From assembly GCA_013399875.1 (NCBI GenBank), contig VXAZ01008023.1, forward strand, positions 163,957 to 227,956: a stretch of DNA of 64,000 bases, given 5' to 3'. A program made the translations under genes and the position numbers. This stretch comes from Gymnorhina tibicen. Its lineage: Eukaryota > Chordata > Aves > Passeriformes > Artamidae. Under the pieces are notes generated by a model. That model was not told the DNA's origin, ran no database searches, and saw only the letters and a list, made by a program, of their open reading frames with translations. Positions 49,201 to 61,200 of this stretch are shown here, one piece after another. How positions within the stretch are numbered: position 1 is the first letter of the stretch; the number at the start of each line of letters is the position of its first letter.

Positions 49201-52200
49201 GGTAGAGAGTTTGGAAAGACCAGGGAGAACAGCCCTTCAGGTTATGAGGGTTTGTAAAGAAGTTAACCTTCCACCAGCCTGGGAACAGCAGGGCAGGCTG
49301 CTCCATGAGAAAGGAGCTGGGAGCTGAGGAGGACAGCAAGGCAGGCATGGCATTGTGAGGAAGGGGAGCAGTCCCATAGTAGCCAAACGGGAAGATCAGA
49401 GCAGGTTCAGTGACCGTAACCAGGGACAGCAAACAGCCCAGTGGTCTGTAGCCACAAGGCACATTTTAGGTCAAGGCAGGAAGTTAAGGCAGTGGTCAAG
49501 GTCAAGACCAAAGGTACATAGATGTAGCTCAGGGGAGGACCAAGGGCAAAGGCCTGAGCATGAAAGCTGTTCTTAACTCAGGCAAGAGAGCCCTCCGGTG
49601 AGGCTTCTCACAGCTCTTGTCACCACAGCCTGGTTACTCAGCTACTCTGCCTCAGAGCCAGCCTTGAGCACAGGCCCCAAAACCCCTGGCTGGGGTGAAG
49701 AGATGGGTAAATCCTGTTGGCATATTCCAGGGCCTGACATAACTGATGACAGAGGCTGTGTGGGCACCTCCAGTGTAGCCTCCAGTGCAGATGAACGTAG
49801 TTGATTTTGGCCGTTGCCATTTTGCCACCACCTAACAGGGCAGTGAAGTAGATAGATGGTCAGTAGGTGGACTGCCTTGTGTAGCCCAACAGCTTAGCAC
49901 CTTCCTCTGAGCTGTGCTGGACACACTGTCAGACCATGGTGGTTATTTTCTAAGTCAGTCATGGAAGTACAAGGTGAACATAATTAGAACAAATTTGAAT
50001 CTAATTTACAGTCTCTTGAATGGAAGATATGATGTGCCTCTGTGTACTTGTACTAAGTTATCTGTATTTGAGGAAAAAGCCAGAAATAATTCATCATTGT
50101 TGGAATATAACTTAGTCCACAATGAAAGCAGTTTTTAATTTCAGCTACTCATGGGAAAGAGATATGAAGAGTAGTGGAATGAATTTTTAAGGTTCACTTC
50201 AGTCAATGTAATGTTTTGTTTTAGCCTCATTCCTTCTAAGTTCAAGTAGTTTCTCCTGGAAACAGACAGTCTGCAACACTGACACTTATTGATGTTTCTG
50301 ATTTAAAAAATAATTATTTTGCCTCAGGAATCTAGCCCCAAAATGAGAATAATGTTTTCACAGTGCTTTATTTTTAGATCTGCATGCTTATATTTTAGAA
50401 AAAGTAACTCCTAAAGTGCTTTACATGCTAACCTTTTATTTTTTTTATCTGAGAAGTGCAGGCACGTATGGTTTTTGTGGCTCCTTGCCAAAAGATTATC
50501 ATTTACATAAATATTTCTTTCAAAGGCATAGTTTAAGACATTGAGCTCAGGAGGTTAGAATAGAGACTTCAATCTGCACACCAGCAGTGGGCTATTGGCT
50601 TCTGAACAGTAGCTTTGTTCATCGTATTCGGAACACTGTTCGCATTCAGACTTAAGTAGAGCACGCATTAAAAATCAGCTAATTTGTTTCATGTGATTCA
50701 TCAGCTGTGTGTTTTATTTAAATCTATGTCACATTCTCTTCTGGCTTTTTATTTTGTAGATTGAAGTGTTGAAGTAGGCCACTCTTTAACTCTTCAGTTC
50801 CTGACTTGAAAAGTGACTTAATTTTTACTTTTCCAGTGTTGAACTCCTGACTCAAATACTTAAAGTAAATATATTTAACTAATATATATAACTAAAGCGT
50901 GCATTAAGGATCTTGGTTTTTTTCACCATCTGATGTTTGATTTAAAACATACACACTTACAATCAGTTTAGCTGTAGTTTTATATAAGGCAAAATAGAAC
51001 AACCTAAGGTAGTAGCTAAATATTAGTGTCAAATATGCACTTCTCAGATTCTGTGGAGTATACAAGTTTTTCTTTGATACTGCCAATGTTCTTATTTTTT
51101 CTTTCGGCCCTTCACTTCTTGAGGTTAGGACTACTTTCAGCTTCTGTTAGATTTCTTTAAACTCTGCCGGAGAATGAACTGTTCCCATTCTTTGAAATTG
51201 TAACCTTTGAGTGCCACGTTTATCTTCTCACAGAAGCACCACCTTTTGTTCTCTTAAGGCTGGAGTCTCTGAAGCCTCACATACACAACTTCCCCAAAGT
51301 GGATAATCCAGCTGCCATCTGGACAGTGTCTCATAATGATTTGCAGAATTAGAACCTTTGTTAAAATAGGCTACACTTGCTTTTCTGCTTTACATTTGTT
51401 ACATTTTTCCTGTGCTATAAAGTAACCTCTCACTGTGAATGAAGTTATTCGTAGATACTGTTTATGACAGCATGGCATGGCAGTACCTCTGTTAGGTACA
51501 TGGTCCATTCAGATATTTTTTGGTAAAATTTATAGGAATTTGTTAATTCTACTCTTAGTATATGGCAAGAATGTCCTAAAAGATCAGATTGAAAGATTAA
51601 CACAGCTGAAATACATTTTTAATGTAATGGGAGTTGCACTTACTTCAAGCATGTAACATTGATTCTCAATTCTTTTATTTTTCTGAACACTAAATGCTAA
51701 GTATTTTGTGTAAATCTGCCACTTTTGTCTCTGGAATAATCCCGTGGTACATAAAATTCTACTCTTTATGGAGGATCTAAAAATAAAGATAAAAAAAGAT
51801 TGTTGCTTTTAAAAAGCAGACAAATTGTGAAATAGGGTGAGATTGTTCAGCTAATGGTATACTTAGTTCATTAGCTCTATTAAAAATACAATTAAATTAC
51901 AACCGGTTGGGGGTTTCTTTTAAATGTTTATGGTTTTTTGTCTTCATAGACACAATGTGAGTGTGAATTTATTTAATGTAAGAGATTCCTGGTGTACTGA
52001 TGATTTGATGAGTGTGCATGAGTCTCCTTCCTCTCTTCCCATCCATGCATCAGTGCACTCATTTCCCCCATGACAGCATTGGTAGTTGCCTTAGATCTTT
52101 TAATTGTCCAATAACTGGAGAAAAGTCTTACACTTTCTTTGTTCTATGCTCCCTTCTTCTTTTTAGCAAGTTACAGCAGCTCACAGAGCAGCCGACATAT

Positions 52201-55200
52201 CTATGCTCTTGCCCTTTATCATGGAGCTGTAGTCTTAATATGTCCTTGAAAAGAGCCATTAAAAAATCATAATTATTATATATTTATATAAAGTTTTTTA
52301 TATTTTTGTCCTCATAATTTTTTTCTATTTTTACTTTATGTACAGTGTGGTTACTTCACGTATCCATATAGAGTGCTGTCACAGTCACTTTATAGCCATT
52401 ACTGTAACTGTATTCACCATTCTCAGTGCATTCTTTCACTGCTGACATTTTTATTATGCTGGGTGTGAGAAATACTTTTTCATTTTAGTAATCTTTAATT
52501 TAGATTATCATTTCTCATTTGATATGAGATACCAGTACTATGAGATGAAACATCAAATAAGATAGGTCCATCTGACCAACAATGTTAGCCTCCATCACTT
52601 GCTTGGTAGGAGCTTTTCATAAACTTCCACAAGAGGATAACATTTGATTCTTCTACTTGTTCCTTCCTGAAAGTCCCCTTTATACTAGTGCTCACAAAAT
52701 CCCCACTGTTGCTTGACAGTAGTCATAATGCATTAACAGTTCCTTACATTGATCATGTCTCATGGTTTTGTTGTTTTCATTTGTTTGTGACTTTTTCTTA
52801 GAAGGTGAATTGCTTGAAAGCAGGTGGTTGTTTTCCCACTTTTTGCAGTGGATGCACAGTTAGATTTTGATCAACTTCCAAGATGCCTGTTCCTTTTGCA
52901 AAAAGTTAGTTTAAAAATGAGATTGGTTTTACCATGGAATTCTGATTTGGGTATAGGAATTTGAATAGATATTTGAGGTTAAAGTTGACAAATGCTAACT
53001 TCCCCTTACTTTGGATTTGACGTTACTGATGTATGGCTTCTTTGACATTTCTCTGAAGCATACCATTAGATCAGATTGTTCAGCAGTTTGAGGTTTTTTG
53101 CATATTAGAAACATTACATTGATCTTTCTGCAGACAGTGCAGCTATTTATGTGTTCTCTTATTTTTCAGAGAACAGGGAGAATAGGTGCAAGTGTCCTAG
53201 TATTTCACCCTAGAATATCACTTTGTAAACTGAAGTCATACTCTAATAAATATGATTTATGATGTATCTAATTTCACCCCCCAGAATTTCAAAGAATATT
53301 CCTACAACTAAAGATGTTGAACCTCTACTTGAAATTGATGCAGATATTCGGAACTTTGAAGTATTTTTATCCTCACGAACACCTGTTCTTGTTGCACGTG
53401 ATGTAAGAACCTTTTTGCCTTGTACTGTGAACTTGGATCCCAAGCTACGAGAAATCATTGCAGGTGAGTATGCTTTCAAATAAATGGAAAATGAAAAATT
53501 TATTATTTATTTTAAATAGAGCTAGTTGGCATGTCACACATAACAGTCATTGTTCATGTATTGGTTTGGCATGGCCTGGTTTTAGGTAGCAGGGGGCCAC
53601 AAAGATGACTCCTGTGAGAAGCTGCTGGAAGCTTCCCACCCTGTCTGGCAGAGCCAATGGTTGATGGCTCTGAACATGGACACGCTACTGGCCAGAACTG
53701 GGCCAATGAGAGAGGCTGGTTAACGCCTCTGTGATGACATATTTAAGAAGAGAATCAAAACAAAGTCACAAGATTTTGGATTCTAGTCAGAGGAGAGGAG
53801 GAGGTGAGAACATGTGAGGGAAAACAACACGGCGACACCAAGGTCAGTGGAGAAGGAGGGGGAGGAGCTGCTCCAGGCACCGGAGCTGAGATTCCTCTGC
53901 AGGCCGTGGTGCAGACCATGGTGAAGCAGCTGTGCCCCTGCAGCCCATGGGTCCATGGGGAATGCAGAGATCCACCCACAGCCCGTGGGGGAGGTACCCA
54001 CGCTGCAGTGGGTGGGTGCCTGGAGGAGGCTGTGATCCAGTGGGAGACCCGGTGGAGAGAGAGGGCCCTGCTTCCAGGCTGGAGCAGCCTGTCCTTGGAG
54101 GACTGCACACTGTGGGAAGAGACCCATGGTGCAGCAGTTTTGGGGGGACTGTGTGCCCATGGGAGGGGCTCACACTGCAGCAGGTGCGGTTTGGCTGCTG
54201 CTCGTGAGGGGACCCACGCCGGGAAGTTCATGGAGAACTGTCTCCTGTGGGAGGGACCCCACAGCCTCACAGGGAAGGACTCTTCTCCCAGAGCAGTGGA
54301 AGGAAATCTCAGTGACGAACTGACCAAACCCCCCTGCCCTGCCTCCCTGTGCTGTCAGTGGGAAGGAGGGAGGGGCTGGGGGGTGGAAGGTGTTCCAAGG
54401 GCTTATTTTACGTCTCATCCTCCTCTGATTCTGTTAGTAATAAATTCACTTTGCAACTTAAGGTGAGCCTGTTTTGCCCTTGAAGTGTTTTTCTCGGTCC
54501 TTATCTCACTCATGAAGCCTTTGTTAACTTTTTTTCCTCTTCTCTCCTCTGCCCAGCTGTGGCAGGAGAGGCTGAGCAAGTGGCTGTCATGGGTACATGG
54601 TGTCGGGCCAGTGTCAAACCACGACAGTTCATCAAATCATACCTTCAGATTGTCTGATTTGACTTCAGTAAGAGGCCATTCAGTTTTGCTTAATAGTTTT
54701 GCTGTAACAGCCAGACTATACTAGACTTGGAGAGGAGAGTCCACTGTTCTTGCTTTGCAGAGTGCTTTAGGAGATGGAGGAAACCAACACACACAGTGAT
54801 ATTCTAGTAGAAGAGATGCAAGTTGACTTCAGATCGTTGTTAACAATTTTGAAAATATATGTAAAACCCTGTAGAAATGAAGTCAGTCAAACAAAGTCTT
54901 GTCCAAGCTGAAGAACCCCAACTCTGTCAGCCTTTTCTCATATGAGAGGTGTTCCTTAGAGTCTTATAACGGCTTGAGTTGGAAGGGACCTTAAAGATGG
55001 TCTAGTTCCAACCCCCCTGCCATGGGAAGGGACACCTTTCACTAGACCATGTTGCTCAGAACCCCATGTAACTTGGCCTTGAACACTTCCAGTGCTGGGG
55101 CATCCATAAGTTCTCTGGGCAACCTGCTCCAGTGTGTCACCACCCTCATGGTAAAGAATTTCTTCCTAACATCTAATCTAAAACTACTCTCGGTTTGAAG

Positions 55201-58200
55201 CCATTCCCCCTTCTCCTGTCACTACATGTCTCTCTAAATATTCTCTCTCCACCTTTCTTGTAGGCTCTCTCCAGGTGCTGGAAGGCTGCAGTTAGGTCAC
55301 CCCAAAGCCTCTCTTTTTCAGGCTGAAAAATCCCAATTCTCTCAACCTTTCCTCATTGATGAGGGATGGAACACCTCTCCTGTCATCTTTGTGGCCTCTT
55401 CTGGACTTGTTCAAATACATTGATGTCCTTCTTGCTCTGGGGATCCCAGAACTGGATGCAGCACTATGGGTGGGGTCTCACCAGAGGGGAGCAGAGGGGC
55501 AGAATCCCCTCCCTCTCCTGCTGCCCACACTGCTTTGGATGTAGGGTGGGCAGCAGGACATGCTTGGCTTTCTGGGCTGCAAAGGCACGTGGCCGGGTCA
55601 CGTCCAGCCTCTCACCCACCAGCACCCCCAAGTCCTTCTCAGCAGGCTGGTGTGGATCTCTTCATCCCCCAGCCTGGATTGGTACTGAGGATTGACCCAA
55701 CCCAGGTGATTTTGTTAAACCTCATAAGATTCTCATAGGTCCACTTCTTGAGCCTGTCCAGGTTCCTCTGGATCGCATCCCATCCCTTAGGTGTGTCAAC
55801 GGCACCACTCAGCTTGGTGTCAGCAGCAAACTTGCTGAGGATGCACTCATCCCTTCATTCATGTCATTAATGCAGATATTAAATAACACTGGTCCCAGTA
55901 TGGACCCCTGAGGGACACCACTGGTCACTGATGTCCATTGGGACTCTGAGCCATTGACCACTGCATTCTGGATGCAATTGTCCACACCCAATTTCTTATC
56001 TATGTAACAGTCTACCCATCAAATATATCTCCAGTGTGGAGAAGGATATTGTGGGGGACTATATGAAAAGCTTTGTAGAAGTCTAGATAAATGATATCTG
56101 TAGCCCTTCTCTTGTCCACTGATGCAGTCACTCCATCACAGAAGGCCACAGGGTTGGTCAGGCAGGACTTCCCCATGGTGGAGCCATTGCTGGCTGTCTT
56201 GAATCACCTCTGTCCTCCATGTGCCTTAGCAAAACTTCTCAGAGGATCTGATCCATGATCTTCAAAGGCACAGAGGTGAGGCTGACAGGCCACTAGTTCC
56301 TGGGGTTCTCCTTGCTACTGTTTTTAAGAATTTGCAGTCTCTCCATCTTTTGATGTAGAGGGCAACCTCTCCTCCCCTTCCGCCCCTCCTTCCCCTCCTG
56401 TCCTTTTAAACAGCCTGTAGCCATCAATGCTCCAGTCATAGGATTCATCCACCAAGTTTCTGGAATGGCAGCTGGGTCATAGCTTTCTAGCAGCACGGTG
56501 GCTTCCAGCTCCTCCTGTTAGTTGCCCACCCTGTGTGCACTGGGTAGAGGCACCTCAGCTGGGCTGTCAGCCGTGTCACCATCTTAGAGGACACCCTTAA
56601 TTCCTTTGAAGTTTTTCAGTGGTGTTTCCCTGTTGGCATCTGTTACCTCAGGACTTGCTGGCTGATCTCCATAAGACTTTCAGTGGAGAAATTCTTCCTG
56701 ATGTCCAACATGAATGTCCCCTGGCACTGGTGCCTTTTGCCTGCTGGGGGGAGAATACAGGGTCCTCTGGATCTTGGCTTTTTTCTGGTGGCTGTTCTGT
56801 CTCAGGGAGGCCAGAGCATGATTCCAGCAGTCTCTGTCCTCCTACTCTCTTGCTTCGTAATCTTTCTGCTTCTGTACTTAACTCTGCCACCAGGCTGGAC
56901 CAGGGTTGCCTGCCTGGTCATGTTTCACACAGCTGTTGTCTCTACTGCCCTCCGACACTGGTGACAGGCCCCCCCTGCAGCCTGAGACCTGGATGGGAGC
57001 TCTGTCTGGGTTGTCACATCCTTTCTGGCAAGTGCAGAGGACTATAGGTTTCTGCCTTGTGGATACCATATCTGAGCTCCTTCTGAGGGGATGATGACCA
57101 CCAAGGGAGCTCACCTCTTGAGCAGGGTGACTGTGCCCTTCCTGCACCCCTGGCCGCACAAATTACCTTGTCACACTGGGCTGAGACTTGTTGGGGATCT
57201 TGGTTTCTTGGCAACTCCCAGGTCTCCTTGGCACCTTCTCTGAGAGCGCTGACAGCCCCTGGTGGATCAGAAGAGGCCCCTGTGTGCTGGGATTTGTCAC
57301 TCTGCCATGGCGCAGACCAATCTTGGAGCAGCTTCTCTTGGAGAGTGACTGTTAGGTTCCTTTATGCCACATTTTTAAAAAAATCGAAATATTTAGAGAC
57401 GTTTAATATGCTACATAAATTTATGTGATAAATCATCCTGACTTTCTCAAGGCTCCTGTGTAGATGTGATCATCAGGAGAAAACCAAATCCAGCTGAAAT
57501 TTGGCATTCTTTTTGATGTTCTACTTGATGAGTTCTGATTGGAGTTAAATACACAAACATGTACTGCAATGAATTGGCAAACAAATAAAAATTTTTCCAA
57601 ATACTTCAAGCAAAATCTCATTCTTGTTACCCATTTATTTTTCAGATGTTCGTGCTGCAAGAGATCAGATGAATATTGGAGGACTTCCTTATCCCACTTT
57701 GCCTTTACATGAGGCACCTGCTAGAGCAACATCTCTCTTCAGTCAGCCTTCCTCAGCTTGCTCTTCTACAACCTCTTTCAATGGGCCTTTCAATAGCGGA
57801 GTTTTGTCCCCACAACCTCACAGCAGTTACTATAGTGGTATGACAGGACCTCAGCATCCATTTTACAATCGGGTAAATAATCGAGATCCAATTAACATTC
57901 TTCTGATTTAGTCTGGTAATACTGCAGATGTCATCTATTAAATATTAAAATACCCATGCAAGTTTTATTTAGGAGTGGAGAAAAGTCCAAAAGTTGACAA
58001 ATTTTGCAGTAATGTTCAGTCACTGTTGTCTGGGAAAGAAACACGGTAAATTGCATCAGAAAAACAAATTACAAAGGGGAGAAATAATTTTGAGACACTG
58101 ATCATTTGTAGGATATTGCAGGGCTTTTTTTTTTTTTTCAGTAAACTGTGCTCAGTTGTTCACATGCTCACACACATTGGGAGGGCTCCTGTCTTTTTTT

Positions 58201-61200
58201 GGTGACTTTTGGTAAAACATACAGAAGCTCAAGTGGGGAGCTACATTATAAGAATGTATGTCTGTCTTCCCTTTTGTCTCTTTCTAGTTATTCTGGGATC
58301 TTTTCCCTAAACTAGTGTTGTACTAGTTTAAAGGAATTAACATGAATTGCATAAAACATACATTTTTGAGCTATTTGTGAGCCTCAGAAAACATAGTCCT
58401 AGGAATGGCTCATGTGAAATTTGAATGAAGTGCTTTACTGTATAGTCGAATGGAGTTTAAACTTTCTGGTTTTGTGGGATGTATTCCGTATTTTTAAACT
58501 TTATTTTTCACTTTTTTTTCTGCAGTACTAGAATGAAAAAGCCACAGAGAGCTGAAATAAGTCATAGCTTACTTCTATATACAGGAAATAGCCTCAACTT
58601 TGAGTAGATTTGACTGTAGATAAACATATAACCTAGGAAGGTGAAATGTAAATTGAGTTATGCCCAAATCAGTGTTTGTTAACCAAAGCAAAAAAATGTA
58701 TATGTAAGCCAGAACTTTTAAGGTTCTCTATTCTAAAATTATTCTTATATACCTTCAATACAGGGACAGTATGCTGTTTTGTTGAAAATAACACAAAATG
58801 ACATATTTTGAAGTAGTCCAACACTGATTAATGCTTGACACATGAATATTTATGCTGATACTAACTCAGCTTAGTCCAAGTAGGTGTTTCATTGGAAGCC
58901 CTGTTTTTGTGTTTGTTTTGCCCTGTTTTGTGTTACTGTACATGACAAGGGTTAAAGTCAGGGGTGATAAACTGTTGTGGGGGTTTTTGGCTCCAATAAG
59001 CATTAGAGAAACAATTATTGTTGAGTCATAAGCTGTTCTTACAAGGAGTTTATTTGTTCATTTGTGTTAAGGCTTACAGGCATGCTTACTTTTTTGCCTG
59101 CTGAAGACTAAAATACTTCAATTTTGACCTTTCTCTCTGGAATTTTATACTGCCCTTCTAAAGTATAATTGTTTTTAGTGTGTCACTTACTGTATTCATT
59201 ACTTTGGACTCATAAAGGTACTGTCATGAACACCACATACTGAGACCCTTTTAAAAGTAGAAAAATTCATCCTGAAAAACTGTTTCCTTCAGCATTTTCA
59301 ATCATATTTTATTTCTGAGGTTTTTGTAAAAATGGTGTTTAAAAAAAAGAATAACAACTGAAGAATAGATTCTCTCCAGTGAAAGTTACCAAGAGAGGTC
59401 TTGGAAACACAATGGATTCAAATACTTCTGTGGAAATGGCTAGATTTTATTCAAAAACACTCGTAACTCTGGAGATATGTGCCATATTCTGACCAGTAAA
59501 TTATTCCTGTCCTGTTGTCTTTAAGCATTCATTTATGCTTACGATCAAAACCCTAGAGCTGTTGGGGAAAACACTCTGTTTATATGTAGGAAATACTTTT
59601 TTTTTATTATTATGTATGTTTCTACTTTTTTCTTTAAATTCTCCTGTGTTATGGACCTGGAACTTCCAGTGATGTAATCTATTAATTTTTGGTTTAAAAC
59701 CCAGTTCTCCCTCTGGTTAGCTGTAAAGGGAATATTATGGTCCCATTTAGAAGCTCTTCAGTTTAGCACTCTGGCTCTCAGTATAGGGCTATGCTGGACT
59801 TCCACTGTTTACCACTGTCTAATGGCCTGGCTAAAAGCTGAATTCAACTTCTGAAGCTGAGTTCAGCTTCTCAAAATTACTGCTCTCATGGATCATTGTG
59901 GAGATGATGTTTCTTACAGGGAAGGTCGGAGCAAGTCTAATTGGGCAAGTCTAATTGGGATTTCCTGGGTGGGAACAAGAAATTTTGGTATGTGAATACT
60001 TTTTTTTTTTAACAAAAGAGAAGAAAATTCTTTGGTATCGTGAAAAAATGATGTTTTGCTACATCCATTAAGCTTTGTAGGCTATCTGCAGACTTGAAGA
60101 GCAACTCTGCACTGGTTTATGCCTAATATATATTTCTACTGATACCATGTTTTTATGATACCTGTATTGTATTTCAAATGAAGATGGAGTCCATAGTGCT
60201 TAGCCTGTAATAGAGAATTAATCCCACAGTTGAGAAACAGTGGAGTAGCTGAAATGGGCTCAGGGGTTGATTAGAAATTATGAAAGAATTGTGGGATAAT
60301 TGCCTTAGTGGACAGACTTTTTCCATTGCTTTGTAGTTTGATGTCATGCAACCAGCAAGCTCCCTGTGTGTTTCAGAGAAGAGGCTCTGCAGTGAGAGGC
60401 AGGCACCTGAATGCAGTTTGATCACTAAGCATTTCATGCTTGGGGGTTTTCCACGTGGTTTAAGCTGTTAGTGGAAAACTGGCATTAAATTATTCTGTGG
60501 TATTTTTTGTAAATTAATCTCTCTTTAAAAAAAAAGTTCCTATTATTTCCAGAATGTGCCTTATGACAGTGGAATAGTTTTAATTCAGTGAACTTTTCTG
60601 CATCATTTTATAGTAGCCAAATAATAGAAGGCAAAGGCTAGGTAACCAACCTTCCCCATTTAGACTAATGGTTACAATGCATGTTGTGTAACTTTGCATG
60701 TTGGAAGAGCATATGAAATTTTTGTGGTAATTGTGTGAAAGTGTTCAGAGTCTACCTCTAGCACCTAAGAGTATGGAACCATTTTTATTTTCCATAAAGT
60801 GCTCAAAGTCTAGCATATGCTGTCTACATAAATGATATACTCAGAAATTAAACTTGAATTTCTCAGTTCATGTAGAGCTGCTTCTGAATACAGAAGTTTT
60901 TAAGTCCTTATTGGCAAATCTAAAGTGGAGTTATTTCAACAAATTTTACTCCTTCTTCATAGATTCTCCCTTGAGTCATAGAATTATTTACTCTATACAG
61001 AATTTGGTGCAGTAGACTAATCAGAATCTTGTCATGTGCAGAAACACAAATCAGATAATATGTTCTCTTATGAAATATCCAGATAATACAATTTTGAAAA
61101 TGCTATGTATAGTAACATCAGAAATCAGTAATACAGCCATTGTTTTGAGATTTTTTTTTAGGTTTTTATGGTGTTTTGTTGGTTTTTAGTTGTTGGGGTT

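Larger units (their letters stand above)
38092..53284 (+). other. KIDINS220: KIDINS220 intron 21, 15.2 kb, longest in the window
   Basis: This intron holds a purine-rich stretch (about 38,630-39,350), a CpG-rich minisatellite block (41,070-41,520), an A/C-only tract (42,321-42,540), a possible old CR1 (43,400-43,960), an assembly gap at 46,245, and a GC-richer block of unknown origin (49,190-49,810). The remainder, including 46,300-49,100 and 49,820-53,280, is unique AT-rich sequence in which I see nothing coding. Confidence 0.7.
53464..57645 (+). other. KIDINS220: KIDINS220 intron 22, mostly transposon-derived
   Basis: A 4.2-kb intron composed of a solo LTR (53,557-54,626), a short unique piece (about 54,632-54,889) and a long CR1 copy (to about 57,345). 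Only the last 300 bp before exon 23 are ordinary AT-rich intron. Confidence 0.8.

Noticed and set aside
53804..54466. 220-codon open frame on the + strand, with overlapping 190- and 125-codon frames on the minus strand
   Set aside because: It lies wholly within the solo LTR. GC-rich LTR sequence lacks stops in several frames at once, and no domain is recognisable.
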